32,794 nt of DNA, taken from the NCBI GenBank assembly GCA_023406715.1, contig JAEXVC010000082.1, positions 1 to 32,794 of the forward strand, given 5' to 3'. The stretch is from Bacteroidota bacterium (lineage in GTDB: Bacteria > Bacteroidota > Bacteroidia > Bacteroidales > Tenuifilaceae). The position numbers and the translations under genes are program-made. Every line of letters begins with the position of its first letter. Positions within the stretch are counted from its first letter, which is position 1. The notes beneath the pieces were generated by a model. That model saw only the letters and a list, made by a program, of their open reading frames with translations. It was not told where the DNA came from and searched no databases. Shown here piece after piece: positions 14,924 to 24,095 of the stretch.

Positions 14924-16486
14924 CTATTTCCCTCCCTCTTTAGGTCCAATTTTTATTTGCTTGAACATTATGCGCAACTCTGCAATTAAGAGAGCGGTGA
15001 AGATTACGAAGAAAAGGAAGAAAGTAATTTGAACAGCGCTTGAATCAATTCTGGAAACAGCCGCCACAGTTGGTAAAATATCCTGTATAACCCAAGGCTG
15101 ACGGCCAACCTCTGCAACAATCCAACCTGTTTGGCTGGCAATGTATGCAAGAGGAATCATCAGTATTGATAATCGTAAAATCCACTTATTGATTTTAAAC
15201 TGACGGAAGTAAATCAAGTAAAGCATCAGCATAAAGAACCCGATAAACAAAAACCCTAAAGCCACCATAATATGGAAACTATAGAAGGTTAATGGAACGT
15301 TTGGAATTATGCTCTTGGGATTATTAAGATAACCGTAGCCAAAATACTCAAAGTTATCGTTTAAGAGCGCTTTGTTGTATGCTACAGCAGCGGTATCATT
15401 GGCATCCTTGGCTGCTTTATAATCGGCAAGAGCCTTAATGGCTATTTTACCCCGCTCAATTTTCTGCTCAGCAGAAAGAGCAACCTTTTCAACACCATTT
15501 TTATCAACGTAAGTATAACCTCCCTCAACAATATCATTTACTCCAGGAACAAAAGCGTCGCCACTGCGATAACCAAGGAACGACAACATTTTTGGAATCT
15601 GAATGCGGAAAATGTATGGATCCTTATCATCGTTGTATTGCTTTCCGGGTGTTAAAGCACCAACTACTACTAGCGGAGCACCCTCCTGCCCTTCATATAA
15701 ACCCTCCATGGCAGCCAGCTTCATAGGTTGTTTTTGGGCAACCTGATACGCTGAACCATCGCCAGTTAAAGCAAGGAATATTGACGTAACCAAGCCAAAA
15801 ACTGCCGCTACAATAATGCTTCGCTTAGCGAGCAGAATATTTCGACCTTTTAGCATGTACCATGCGCTAACACCAATCACAAAAATTGCAGCAAGCACGT
15901 AACCCGAGGTTATGGTGTGTAAGAATTTGTTGATTGCAACAGGAGAGAAAAGCACCTCCCAAAAATTATGCATCTCGTTGCGGGCCGTGTCGGGGTTGAA
16001 GTACATCCCTGCGGGAAATTGCATCCAACCATTGGCCACAAGAATCCACAGCGCCGAAAGATTTGCACCAACAGCAACAAGCCAAGTTGAAACTAAATGG
16101 AACTTCTTGCTAACCTTATTCCAGCCAAAGAACATCACCGCAATAAAGGTTGACTCCATAAAGAAAGCCATGATACCCTCAATGGCTAATGGGGCTCCAA
16201 AAATATCGCCCACAAACCACGAGTAGTTGCTCCAGTTTGTACCAAACTCAAACTCCAGAATGATACCTGTTGCAACACCAATGGCAAAGTTAATTCCGAA
16301 GAGGGTCATCCAGAACTTTGTGATGCGCTTCCACTCCTCGTCGCCCGTTTTAACATAAAGCGTTTCCATGAACGCAATAATAAAAGCTAGTCCTAGGGTT
16401 AACGGAACAAAAACCCAATGATACATTGCCGTGAGAGCAAATTGCGCCCGCGACCAGTTGACCAGCGAAAGGTCGAAGTGTTCCAT
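14924..16486 (-). CDS. cydA: Cytochrome bd ubiquinol oxidase subunit I
   Basis: This 520-residue protein keeps the haem-linked residues of CydA: His23 (the haem b595/d histidine near the N-terminus, in AMYHWVFVPLT), His190 (haem b558, in KFLHTITSGYV) and Met407 (in FYSFHIMVALG). The proton-channel glutamates Glu103 and Glu111 (in LAIEGIMAFFMEST) and the GRQPW motif (461-465) are also present. The quinol-binding region with QPMKLAAMEG (253-262) is followed by an extended loop up to about residue 395, the long-Q-loop type as in Escherichia coli. It is translated together with the DUF4492 gene (3-base gap) and cydB (2-base gap). Together they form a high-affinity terminal oxidase in the inner membrane. 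Confidence 0.97.
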   Translation of the reverse strand: MEHFDLSLVNWSRAQFALTAMYHWVFVPLTLGLAFIIAFMETLYVKTGDEEWKRITKFWMTLFGINFAIGVATGIILEFEFGTNWSNYSWFVGDIFGAPLAIEGIMAFFMESTFIAVMFFGWNKVSKKFHLVSTWLVAVGANLSALWILVANGWMQFPAGMYFNPDTARNEMHNFWEVLFSPVAINKFLHTITSGYVLAAIFVIGVSAWYMLKGRNILLAKRSIIVAAVFGLVTSIFLALTGDGSAYQVAQKQPMKLAAMEGLYEGQEGAPLVVVGALTPGKQYNDDKDPYIFRIQIPKMLSFLGYRSGDAFVPGVNDIVEGGYTYVDKNGVEKVALSAEQKIERGKIAIKALADYKAAKDANDTAAVAYNKALLNDNFEYFGYGYLNNPKSIIPNVPLTFYSFHIMVALGFLFIGFFMLMLYLIYFRQFKINKWILRLSILMIPLAYIASQTGWIVAEVGRQPWVIQDILPTVAAVSRIDSSAVQITFFLFFVIFTALLIAELRIMFKQIKIGPKEGGK

Positions 16487-16489
16487 AGT

Positions 16490-16708
16490 TTATTTTTTAG
16501 GGTTATTGGTTAGTTGTTCAATTACGTAGTTGCTACGTTCTTCGTCGGTTTTAAAATTTCGTTTCAGGATATTCGGAAAGAAAAAAATCTTAAGCACTGC
16601 AAACATCACAAAGAGTTTTATCAGAATGATAATCCACAGCGTTTTGCCAATGGTCATACTTTTAAATCCCTCGTAGTAGAAGCGAAATATTCTTTTTATC
16701 ACTGTCAT
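16490..16708 (-). CDS. DUF4492 small membrane protein of the cyd operon
   Basis: This 72-residue protein begins with a basic segment (VIKRIFRFYYEGFKSMTIGK), followed by one strong membrane span (TLWIIILIKLFVMFAVLKIFFFP) and a charged tail. That is the DUF4492 pattern found before cydA in Bacteroidetes and some Campylobacterota. It lies three bases upstream of cydA and is the first gene of the operon. Its role in the oxidase is unknown to me; assembly or an accessory subunit is plausible from position and topology. The start at ATG 16708 leaves a leader of about 120 bases to the candidate promoter. Confidence 0.85.
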   Translation of the reverse strand: MTVIKRIFRFYYEGFKSMTIGKTLWIIILIKLFVMFAVLKIFFFPNILKRNFKTDEERSNYVIEQLTNNPKK

Positions 16709-16833
16709 AGTCTGGTGCTTAGTGTTTTGTATTCACAATCAAGCAGGAAGTTGATAAGTTTCTCAAACTTGAACCCAACCTTATCTTCCATCTTCAAACT
16801 TCCCTCTTCCATCCAAATACATTTTACCTCTAA

Positions 16834-16863
16834 CAAATTTAGATATTTCCGTATACAATCAAT
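16834..16863 (-). promoter_or_regulatory. Candidate promoter of the DUF4492-cydAB operon
   Basis: The minus strand reads ATTG, 18 bases, then TAAATTTG (16841-16834), an exact -7 match. It would give a 5' leader of around 120 bases before the DUF4492 start, long for this phylum, so a nearer non-consensus promoter cannot be excluded. Confidence 0.45.
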
Positions 16864-16974
16864 TCATGTTGATAAAAAACAGCATTAATTACTGGATGTT
16901 CGCAAATAATAGCAGAAATTTCTCAAAAAACATTTTTACAAACAACGAACAACCATCAACTATCAACTAAATCC

Positions 16975-17005
16975 CTTGTTGTTTAGCAAATTTGATGTAG
17001 ATTTG
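16975..17005 (+). promoter_or_regulatory. Promoter of the HAD-like gene
   Basis: TTG (16976-16978), exactly 19 bases, then TAGATTTG (16998-17005), a perfect TAnnTTTG. The start codon follows 22 bases later. It probably also serves the downstream lipoprotein gene. Confidence 0.65.
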
Positions 17006-17027
17006 AAACTCATTTACTTAAATAACG

Positions 17028-17456
17028 ATGCTTAGGATTGCTGTTGATTTTGACGGAACAATTGTAGAAAATGCATACCCAGCGATTGGTAAGCCAATGC
17101 TATTTGCCTTTGAAACTTTACGTGAACTCCAGAAACGCGGATTTATTTTGATTATGTGGACGGTTCGTGAGGGCAAATCGTTAGAGGAGGCAGTAGAGTT
17201 CTGCCGAAGTAACAATGTAGAATTTTATGCCGTTAACCGCAATCATCCAGAGGAAGTTATGGACAGCGAAACACCTCGAAAACTTTTAGTGGATATTTTT
17301 ATTGATGATAGAAATATTGGTGGATTCATTGGATGGAGTAAGGTTTGGGAATTGCTTTGCCCCAGCGTTCCAGACCATATTGCGGAAAAGAAACTCCTTA
17401 GTCAGTATAAAAAAAAGAACTTTTTACAAAGGCTTTTTTCAAGGCAAACAATTTAA
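17028..17456 (+). CDS. HAD-like hydrolase (BT0820 type)
   Basis: This 142-residue protein opens with the HAD motif I DFDGT (Asp7, Asp9), followed by the motif II region LIMWTVREG and a late acidic motif VDIFIDDRNIGG that completes the magnesium site. It has no cap domain, which fits the small phosphatases of this group such as Bacteroides BT0820. It probably removes phosphate from a small molecule or nucleotide in the cytoplasm; the substrate is unknown. A basic C-terminal tail (QYKKKNFLQRLFSRQTI) follows the fold. It ends 12 bases before the glutaminyl cyclase lipoprotein gene, consistent with one transcript. Confidence 0.8.
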   Translation: MLRIAVDFDGTIVENAYPAIGKPMLFAFETLRELQKRGFILIMWTVREGKSLEEAVEFCRSNNVEFYAVNRNHPEEVMDSETPRKLLVDIFIDDRNIGGFIGWSKVWELLCPSVPDHIAEKKLLSQYKKKNFLQRLFSRQTI

Positions 17457-17468
17457 AATCGATTTAAA

Positions 17469-18551
17469 ATGAAGAATTTAGCAATTGTATTTATTTCTCT
17501 ATCGCTAATATTTGCAGGATGTTCAAATGGCAGAGGCGACCAATCGGCAGTAGCAGAAAGTAAACCTGCAGAAAAACCAATTAATTTAATTCGGATTGAC
17601 ACACCTGTAAATGGCACTACAATTACAGTTGGCGAATCAATCAACCTTGAAATAAAATTAGCTGAAGCCACCCTGCAACCCGACTCTGTAATACTCTACA
17701 TTAACAACAATAGGGTTGACAATTTAAAAGAATACAGCTATTCCATTCTAACAAAAGGATATCCACTTGGAACTGTCAGGATTAATGCCACGGCTTGGAA
17801 AAATGGGCAACGTCAAACTGCATCGACAAGTGTATTTCTTAAATCAAACATCGCACCTAAAAAATACACCTACAGGGTCATTAAAACATTCAACCACGAC
17901 CCTAAGGCCTACACCCAAGGCTTATTCTACCACAATGGATTCCTTTACGAGGGAACTGGACAGAATGGCTCATCGAGTTTACGAAAAGTAGAGTTGGAAA
18001 CAGGTAAAGTAATTCAAAGCAACAATTTAGAACAGGATTATTTTGGTGAAGGCATCACTTTATTTGGCGATAAAATTTACCAACTAACTTGGACTAGCGG
18101 AATAGGATTTGTTTACGATGCCGAAACTTTTAAAAGGCTACACACTTTTAACTACACAACCCAAGGTTGGGGGCTTACAACCTACGGAAATGAACTTGTT
18201 ATGAGCGATGGTTCTAACACTCTTTACTTTATGGAGCCAAACGATTTTAGCGAAGTAAAAAAAGTTGAAGTCTTTGATAATTATGGCCCGCAAAAAATGC
18301 TAAATGAGTTGGAGTATATCGATGGTAAAATATGGGCAAACGTATACACCACCAATCGTGTCGTAATAATCGACCCACAGAGCGGAACTGTTGTTTCGGA
18401 AATTGACTTCACTGGAATCCTTAAAAACTCGGATAAAACGGGCAACGAAGATGTATTAAATGGTATTGCATACGACCCTACCACCAAGCGAATATTTGTT
18501 ACAGGGAAAAACTGGCCCAAACTATATCAAGTTGAAATTGTTAGCAAGTAA
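17469..18551 (+). CDS. Glutaminyl-peptide cyclotransferase lipoprotein (beta-propeller type)
   Basis: This 360-residue protein has a lipoprotein signal with the lipobox IFAGC (Cys18). A beta-sandwich-like N-terminal part at about 35-125 (IDTPVNGTTITVGESINLEI) precedes the glutamine cyclotransferase propeller from about 133: YRVIKTFNHDPKAYTQGLFY, then FLYEGTGQNGSSSLRKVEL, YFGEGITLFGDKIYQLTW and the LNELEYIDGKIWANVY repeat. Enzymes of this family convert N-terminal glutamine of exported proteins to pyroglutamate, which protects them from aminopeptidases. That suits secreted proteins cut to expose glutamine, common in Bacteroidetes. Membrane anchoring is inferred from the lipobox. It is followed ten bases later by aspartate ammonia-lyase, with no known link in function. 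Confidence 0.88.
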   Translation: MKNLAIVFISLSLIFAGCSNGRGDQSAVAESKPAEKPINLIRIDTPVNGTTITVGESINLEIKLAEATLQPDSVILYINNNRVDNLKEYSYSILTKGYPLGTVRINATAWKNGQRQTASTSVFLKSNIAPKKYTYRVIKTFNHDPKAYTQGLFYHNGFLYEGTGQNGSSSLRKVELETGKVIQSNNLEQDYFGEGITLFGDKIYQLTWTSGIGFVYDAETFKRLHTFNYTTQGWGLTTYGNELVMSDGSNTLYFMEPNDFSEVKKVEVFDNYGPQKMLNELEYIDGKIWANVYTTNRVVIIDPQSGTVVSEIDFTGILKNSDKTGNEDVLNGIAYDPTTKRIFVTGKNWPKLYQVEIVSK

Positions 18552-18560
18552 CAAGCAGAA

Positions 18561-19997
18561 ATGATGCGTAAAGAGTCCGACTACCTTGGTTCACGAGAGA
18601 TTCCTGAAGATGCCCTTTACGGAATACACTCCTTAAGAGCTCGGGAAAATTTTCCCGACAATAGTTTATTCCACGAGGAATGGTACCAGGCAATGGGATT
18701 GGTTAAGCAGGCTTGCTATATGACCTACCAAGAGTTTGTTCATACAGCCAAGAATGATACAGAACTAAAGCTGAAGGACTTTAACTTTCTTCCCAACGAT
18801 ATAATTGAAACCCTAACATCCGTTGCTACCGAAGTTCATAATGGCGATTATTTCAACCACTTCATAGTACCCGCAATTCAAGGAGGTGCTGGAACCAGCA
18901 TCAACATGAATGTGAACGAAATTATTGCAAACGCATCGCTGCTTAAACTTGGCCATAAAACAGGCGATTATAAGATTATAGACCCAATTGAGCACGCAAA
19001 CATATTCCAATCCACCAACGATGTTGTTCCTACAGCATTAAGGATTGCAGCCGTGAGGTTACTTGTTCTTCTGGAAGAATCAATCAACAACACACGTGCT
19101 GGATTTGAGAATCTTGAGAAAGACCATCGGAACTCGTTACGAATTGGATACACCCAAATGCAGGCAGCTGTTCCATCATCGTACGCACAACTGTTTAGTT
19201 CATACAGCGAGGCCTTATCGCGTGATTGGTGGCGAGTATCCAAATGCTTTGAACGCATTAAGGTTGTAAACCTTGGAGGTGGGGCAATTGGAACAGGCGT
19301 TGGCACGCCACGCTACTTTGTTATGGAGGTTGCCAAGCATTTACAAATGCTAACAGGCTTTCCATTTACTAGGAGCGAAAATCTAAACGATGCAACAGCA
19401 AACTTAGACTCGTTTGTTGAAGTGCATGCCATACTAAAAGCACACGCAGTTAACCTCGAAAAAATGGTTTCGGACTTAAGGTTACTTGCATCGGACATTG
19501 CTGGTAACGCCATTTCAATTCCCAAAAAGCAAGTGGGAAGCTCCATTATGCCGGGGAAGGTTAACCCCGTTATTCCTGAATTTGTTGTTAGTGTTGCCCA
19601 TAAGGTTTACGCAAATGATATGATAATTTCTGGTTTGGCGGGACAAGGAACGCTAGACTTAAATGCTTACATACCTACCATAGGTCACGCATTGTTGGAA
19701 TCTATAAAATTGCTTATTGCTGCAAACAATACCGTTGCACAAAATCTAGTCAGTGGAATTGAGGTTGATGCTGAAAAATCCAAACAACAACTATTAAGCA
19801 ATCCATCAATTACAACTGCATTACTTCCATTTATAGGATTCAACAAGGCTGCAATTATTGCCAACGAGATGCGCCAATCCAAAATCGACATTTTTGAGGC
19901 TAATACGAAACTAAAACTGATTGATGAGCAAAGGCTCAAGGAAATTATCAAGCCTGAGAATCTACTAAAATTAGGCTACTCGCTCCGAGAAGTTTAA
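18561..19997 (+). CDS. aspA: Aspartate ammonia-lyase
   Basis: This 478-residue member of the fumarase/aspartase superfamily carries the signature GSSIMPGKVNP (326-336) with the flexible catalytic-serine loop. The N-terminal YGIHSLRARENFP segment (20-32), the STNDVVPTALR region and the GGGAIGTGVGTP segment are the other conserved regions. The ARENFP and LNAYIP residues favour aspartase over fumarase C. It removes ammonia from L-aspartate to give fumarate in the cytoplasm, feeding the succinate branch in anaerobic or microaerobic growth. Two consecutive ATG codons (18561 and 18564) are possible starts. The gene is in line with the preceding lipoprotein gene and the following DUF2079 gene (35-base gap). 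Confidence 0.9.
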   Translation: MMRKESDYLGSREIPEDALYGIHSLRARENFPDNSLFHEEWYQAMGLVKQACYMTYQEFVHTAKNDTELKLKDFNFLPNDIIETLTSVATEVHNGDYFNHFIVPAIQGGAGTSINMNVNEIIANASLLKLGHKTGDYKIIDPIEHANIFQSTNDVVPTALRIAAVRLLVLLEESINNTRAGFENLEKDHRNSLRIGYTQMQAAVPSSYAQLFSSYSEALSRDWWRVSKCFERIKVVNLGGGAIGTGVGTPRYFVMEVAKHLQMLTGFPFTRSENLNDATANLDSFVEVHAILKAHAVNLEKMVSDLRLLASDIAGNAISIPKKQVGSSIMPGKVNPVIPEFVVSVAHKVYANDMIISGLAGQGTLDLNAYIPTIGHALLESIKLLIAANNTVAQNLVSGIEVDAEKSKQQLLSNPSITTALLPFIGFNKAAIIANEMRQSKIDIFEANTKLKLIDEQRLKEIIKPENLLKLGYSLREV

Positions 19998-20032
19998 ACT
20001 TGCATTCGCATTAAACAAGAGTCTTAAAGTAA

Positions 20033-21511
20033 ATGATGCAGATAAAAGTCAGCAAAACCGATAAGTATGCAGCATTAATATTATTTGTTTTTGCGCTGAT
20101 ATACTGCTCAATATCGTTAGTTAACCATTACCAGTTCAGAACATACGCGCTTGATTTGGGGATGTTTAATAACGCCCTATACAATTACTCAAGTTTTAAT
20201 AACGCGACATTCACCCTCGATGCCGAAGGCAAAACAATGCCTTTTCTGGGCACACACTTCTCCCCCATTACAATCCTTTACACTCCATTCTTTTACATTT
20301 TCGGAAGTTATACACTACTAATTATCCAAATTACTGCTGTTCTAGTAGGAGGATTAGGAATTTACAAATACTCAAAACTAAAATTCGAGGGTAACACATC
20401 GCTACCATTAATCATCATCTTCCACTTCTTCTCAATTTGGGGCATCTACTCCGCTCTATCATTCGACTTCCACAATAATGTTATAGGAAGCATGATGGTT
20501 CCTTGGCTTATATACTTTTTAGAAAAAAGGAATCTTAAATTATCTATCATACTACTTATTTTAATTGCAATAGCAATGGAGACAATGCCAATATGGTTAT
20601 TCTTCATTCTATTAGGTTTTATGCTAAAAAGTAAACGCAGCCTTTACGATTATATTAAATTCGAAATTCCTGCTGCATTTTTATGCCTGATTTATGGAAT
20701 CATAATCATTTTCGTTGTAATGCCTTACCTACAGGGAGCAGATAGCAATCATCAACTTGGAAGGTACTCGGAATATGGCGATTCAGTTTTTCAAATCATC
20801 TACTCATTCATTAAAGAACCCCAACTTCTTCTCAAACTTTTATTTGTAAACACAAACCCCGACTCCATTTACGACTCCGTTAAAATTGAGACTCACCTAA
20901 TGATTTTGTTCTCAGGAGGAATATTCCTATTCTTCAAACCATCGTACCTTATTATGCTCATTCCAATTTTGGGGCAAAAATTTTTATCGGACGATTATGG
21001 TATTTGGGGCATAAACAATCAGTACTCTATAGAGTTTGTTCCTATTCTAAGTCTTGTTGTTATTGATTCATTGAAAGAAATTAGCACAAAGTGGCGAGTC
21101 CCAATTGGAGTTGCAGTTGCAATAATTACCCTTGTGGCAAACATTCAAACCATAGAAAGCAGAGCATCAAAATGGTACGACTCAAAGAATACAAAATTCT
21201 ACAGTAAAAAGCATTACATACCAGAGGTTGATGTTCGGAAAGTTAAAAAGGCGTTAGAATTAGTATCCAATGCAAATAGTGTTTCGGCAAGTTCTAGGCT
21301 TGCTTCGCATATAGTATCGGTTGAGAAACTTTACCATTTCCCATACATCAACAATGCAGAATATATTGCATTAACGAAAAACATTGGGTTCTGGCCTTTA
21401 TCGAAGGAAGCCTACTTTTCGAAAATCAACGAACTAATAACTAACCAATCGTACGTGAAAATTTATGAAGATGATGATTTGATTATCCTAAAAAGGGCCA
21501 ACCTTCACTAA
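20033..21511 (+). CDS. DUF2079 multispan membrane protein
   Basis: This 492-residue protein has about ten to eleven membrane spans in its first 370 residues and a soluble end of about 110 residues. The DUF2079 pattern is clear: FRTYALDLGMFNNALYNYSS near residues 35-55, GTHFSPITILYTPFFYIF and ALSFDFHNNVIGSMMVPWLIY. The acidic/histidine groups in the first outer loop (DLG and HFSP) resemble GT-C glycosyltransferases, to which this family is thought to be distantly related. That would make it a candidate lipid-linked sugar transferase. The methyltransferase gene begins 16 bases after its stop codon, suggesting joint work on a glycan or lipid. Confidence 0.8.
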   Translation: MMQIKVSKTDKYAALILFVFALIYCSISLVNHYQFRTYALDLGMFNNALYNYSSFNNATFTLDAEGKTMPFLGTHFSPITILYTPFFYIFGSYTLLIIQITAVLVGGLGIYKYSKLKFEGNTSLPLIIIFHFFSIWGIYSALSFDFHNNVIGSMMVPWLIYFLEKRNLKLSIILLILIAIAMETMPIWLFFILLGFMLKSKRSLYDYIKFEIPAAFLCLIYGIIIIFVVMPYLQGADSNHQLGRYSEYGDSVFQIIYSFIKEPQLLLKLLFVNTNPDSIYDSVKIETHLMILFSGGIFLFFKPSYLIMLIPILGQKFLSDDYGIWGINNQYSIEFVPILSLVVIDSLKEISTKWRVPIGVAVAIITLVANIQTIESRASKWYDSKNTKFYSKKHYIPEVDVRKVKKALELVSNANSVSASSRLASHIVSVEKLYHFPYINNAEYIALTKNIGFWPLSKEAYFSKINELITNQSYVKIYEDDDLIILKRANLH

Positions 21512-21526
21512 AATCAAAACAACTGC

Positions 21527-22393
21527 ATGAGAATGATTAAAAAATCAATAAAAAATATCTACAGATTTTTATCGCCCAAATTCCAAACTCTATTCCTTGA
21601 GTATAAAGTCAATTTAAAACCTAGAAAATGGGAAGGTAAAGATGTTCATCCAATTCTTTACGAGATAATAAATAAAAACAGGGCGCTATATGCAGACATC
21701 TTAGAATACTCATTAAAGCATAGGGAAACACTTCAAAATATCAAAATTTCAGGTGTTGAAACAGACACAACAAAACCAGTATATAACAATGGTTACCTTC
21801 CTGGACTAGATATTGTGGGCATTTACACTATGATTTCGAGGTATAAACCATCAAAATACATCGAAGTCGGTTCGGGTAATTCAACAAAAGTTGCTTTTAA
21901 AGCCATTAGGGAGAATAATCTTAACACACAAATCATATCCATCGACCCTAAACCTCGCACAGAAATTGATAGCATTGCAGATGTTGTGATTAGGGAACCT
22001 TTTGAAAACACAAACCTTGACTTAATTCTATCGCTAAAGGAGAACGATATACTATTTATTGATAACTCTCACCGAATTCTTCCCAACTCTGACTCCATGG
22101 TATTTTACCTTGAGGTTCTACCACGATTAGCAAAGGGTGTTATTGTCCATATCCACGACATATACTTACCCTACGATTATCCTCAATTTATGTGCGAGCG
22201 CTTTTATTCAGAACAATACGGATTGGCAATATACCTTCTTGCAAACAGCGAACGCTATCAGCCTATACTTCCAAACTACTTTATAAGTAAGGACGAAGAA
22301 CTAAGTCAAATACTAAATCCAATCTGGAGTCATCCAGCATTAAAAGAGGTTGAAAAACACGGGGGCTCATTCTGGCTAAGAATCGAACAATAA
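21527..22393 (+). CDS. Class I SAM-dependent methyltransferase (Methyltransf_24-like)
   Basis: This 288-residue protein has motif I YIEVGSGNST (111-120), an acidic end of strand two at Asp140 (QIISIDPKP), motif IV-like ILFIDNSH (175-182) and VHIHDIYLPYDYP (207-219). The HDIYLPYDYP segment is common in methyltransferases found in O-antigen and cell-surface glycan clusters. The 85-residue N-terminal extension is helical and basic. The substrate is unknown; a sugar, or an ethanolamine-type group placed by the DUF2079 neighbour, is possible. A second start at ATG 21533 cannot be excluded. The stop codon is two bases before a perfect 34-bp palindrome. Confidence 0.75.
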   Translation: MRMIKKSIKNIYRFLSPKFQTLFLEYKVNLKPRKWEGKDVHPILYEIINKNRALYADILEYSLKHRETLQNIKISGVETDTTKPVYNNGYLPGLDIVGIYTMISRYKPSKYIEVGSGNSTKVAFKAIRENNLNTQIISIDPKPRTEIDSIADVVIREPFENTNLDLILSLKENDILFIDNSHRILPNSDSMVFYLEVLPRLAKGVIVHIHDIYLPYDYPQFMCERFYSEQYGLAIYLLANSERYQPILPNYFISKDEELSQILNPIWSHPALKEVEKHGGSFWLRIEQ

Positions 22394-22395
22394 AA

Positions 22396-22429
22396 AACCC
22401 TGTCAGAGTTTCGAAACTCTGACAGGGTT
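22396..22429. repeat. Perfect 34-bp palindrome, also an intrinsic terminator
   Basis: A 17-base arm (AACCCTGTCAGAGTTTC) is followed at once by its exact reverse complement, with no spacer. It lies between two convergent genes. On the minus strand it is followed by TTTTTT, so it fits a terminator for the C69 dipeptidase transcript and could also stop the plus-strand run. Its core is shared with the palindrome at 30717-30745, indicating a dispersed repeat family rather than an isolated terminator. Confidence 0.85.
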
Positions 22430-22443
22430 AACATTATTATAAA

Positions 22444-24054
22444 CTAGAATCCCATTCCAAACTTATTCCAGTAGAATGTTTCCAACTCTTTCCAGCGCAA
22501 AATGGTTGCACCAGTAAAGTCCTTGGTGTAATGGGTTAACAGTTTTTTTGCTTCATCAACCTTCCCTGCTTTAAGCAATGCATCAACCTGTTGCTCAAGC
22601 ATTTTTGACTCCATTTCAACTTTTTGCTCAAAGTATTTCACCTCGCCAATCATATCTTCCTTTGTTTCTTGCCAAGCCAAGGTGGCTAACTTGTTGGCTT
22701 TGCGATATTGCCATAGCAAGGCATCATCCCTGTACCGTTTCTGTCCACAATAGTTAAAATAATCGGGTAGTTCAGTAATTCCTGAGAAGATTGGAATACG
22801 GGGACTTTGCCCAGGATTATCGACAGAGAACCATGATAAACCTCCAATCTCGTCAGGCAGCCAATCTCTTAGTTGAGTTATATGCGAATATGCGCACCAT
22901 GAAACAGCCACTGTGCGCTGAAAGTTAATTGTACCATCTTTTAGGAAATTCAACATATTGCGCTCAGGCCCAGTTAACCATGGATGTGCAATTGGCGAAA
23001 GCACAGTATCCTGACTAACAACCTCACGTTTATCGTTATACTTCTTGCGCACATATTTCATGTTTTGGGTCATATCGTATTTTGTACCCTCATAAGTTTC
23101 GCGATAAAGAGCCAACACATCGTAAACCGATACCTTTTTATCAGGCTTAACAGAGAAGGGCAACTCTTCCATCTCCATACTTAAGTTTTGTGAAGAAGCT
23201 AAAGTGTTTAGTATAAAAAACTCACGAATCATATACGGTTTCTTCACATTACCGTATGCTTTCCAAAACCTAAATGGCTCATTTCCATCCCAAAGGTTCA
23301 GTTTCTTTGCAACCTCAAAAACGTTATCCGAAGCCATAAAATGCTCCTTATCCTTTAGGTTGATTGTAGATATTCTGGCAATATTAGCAGAAACACCAAC
23401 ATGGTCGTCGGGAACACGCTGAGCAGCCCAAACACCACCAATTTTATCGGGGCCTTCGCCAAAAATCTCCATTTGCCAAACCTCTTTCTTGTCGGCAATT
23501 GTAATACACTCGCCCCAATCGCCATAACCGTAATCCTTAATTAACTTCCCAATAAGTTGAATGGCATCGCGGGCAGTAGTGCAACGCTGAAGGGCAATTC
23601 GCTGTAACTCCTCAATAAGGAACATCCCCTTTTCATTAACCAGTACTTTAGCACCAGTTATGGTTGTTTCGCCCATTGCCAATTGCTTCTCGTTCAAAAA
23701 AGGATAAGCGGTATTAAAGAATGTGAAGGTTTCCTTTACCTGTGGAATCTCCCCTACTTTTGTAACATTCTGCAAATCCCATTTCGACTCGGTTTTAAGC
23801 AAGCCTTTATAGATTGATGTTATTGTGTCATTCTTAAACTTTTGCCCCTTTTCAACAGTCATCCAAGTACGATATTTCCCATCGCAGGTATGGCTGGTAA
23901 TTACAGAGCCATCGGTTGATGCTTTCTTTCCAACAAGAATACTGGTACAGGTTTCTCCAAAATAGGGGTCGTTAACCTGGTCGAATATGCTTTGGGCAAA
24001 AGAGCCCTGACAAAGCAGTAAAAACGTGAATAACGTTGTAAACAGTTTACTCAT
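22444..24054 (-). CDS. C69 family dipeptidase, exported
   Basis: This 536-residue protein has a signal peptide (MSKLFTTLFTFLLLCQGSFA) and, after a short propeptide, the Cys36 of GETCTSILVGKKASTDGSV. In the C69 (PepD-like) N-terminal-nucleophile hydrolases this cysteine becomes the catalytic residue after self-cleavage. The GDWGECITIADKKEVWQMEI stretch and the VPDDHVGVSANIARI stretch are typical family blocks. It should cleave dipeptides in the periplasm or at the cell surface. The C-terminal 60 residues form a helical stretch with coiled-coil character (EQKVEMESKMLEQQVDALLK). The gene is transcribed alone, away from the efflux locus. Confidence 0.92.
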   Translation of the reverse strand: MSKLFTTLFTFLLLCQGSFAQSIFDQVNDPYFGETCTSILVGKKASTDGSVITSHTCDGKYRTWMTVEKGQKFKNDTITSIYKGLLKTESKWDLQNVTKVGEIPQVKETFTFFNTAYPFLNEKQLAMGETTITGAKVLVNEKGMFLIEELQRIALQRCTTARDAIQLIGKLIKDYGYGDWGECITIADKKEVWQMEIFGEGPDKIGGVWAAQRVPDDHVGVSANIARISTINLKDKEHFMASDNVFEVAKKLNLWDGNEPFRFWKAYGNVKKPYMIREFFILNTLASSQNLSMEMEELPFSVKPDKKVSVYDVLALYRETYEGTKYDMTQNMKYVRKKYNDKREVVSQDTVLSPIAHPWLTGPERNMLNFLKDGTINFQRTVAVSWCAYSHITQLRDWLPDEIGGLSWFSVDNPGQSPRIPIFSGITELPDYFNYCGQKRYRDDALLWQYRKANKLATLAWQETKEDMIGEVKYFEQKVEMESKMLEQQVDALLKAGKVDEAKKLLTHYTKDFTGATILRWKELETFYWNKFGMGF

Positions 24055-24095
24055 ATACGGGTTGTTTTTAAGTTTCTGATTTAGTTAGATAATTT

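Larger units (their letters stand above)
16709..17027. other. Divergent intergenic region (319 bases) between cyd operon and HAD gene
   Basis: AT-rich with no credible coding frame. It holds a minus-strand promoter candidate for the cyd operon near 16834-16863 and a plus-strand promoter for the HAD-like gene at 16976-17005. Degenerate short repeats (CTTCCATCTTC/CTTCCCTCTTCCATC near 16786-16813, and ACCATCAACTATCAACTA near 16952-16969) are present. No FNR-like palindrome was recognised. Confidence 0.7.

Noticed and set aside
16514..16888. 124-codon plus-strand frame over the DUF4492 gene and the cyd upstream region
   Set aside because: It lies antisense to a conserved gene, has no plausible start context and its translation looks non-coding (many F, S, H, Q runs).
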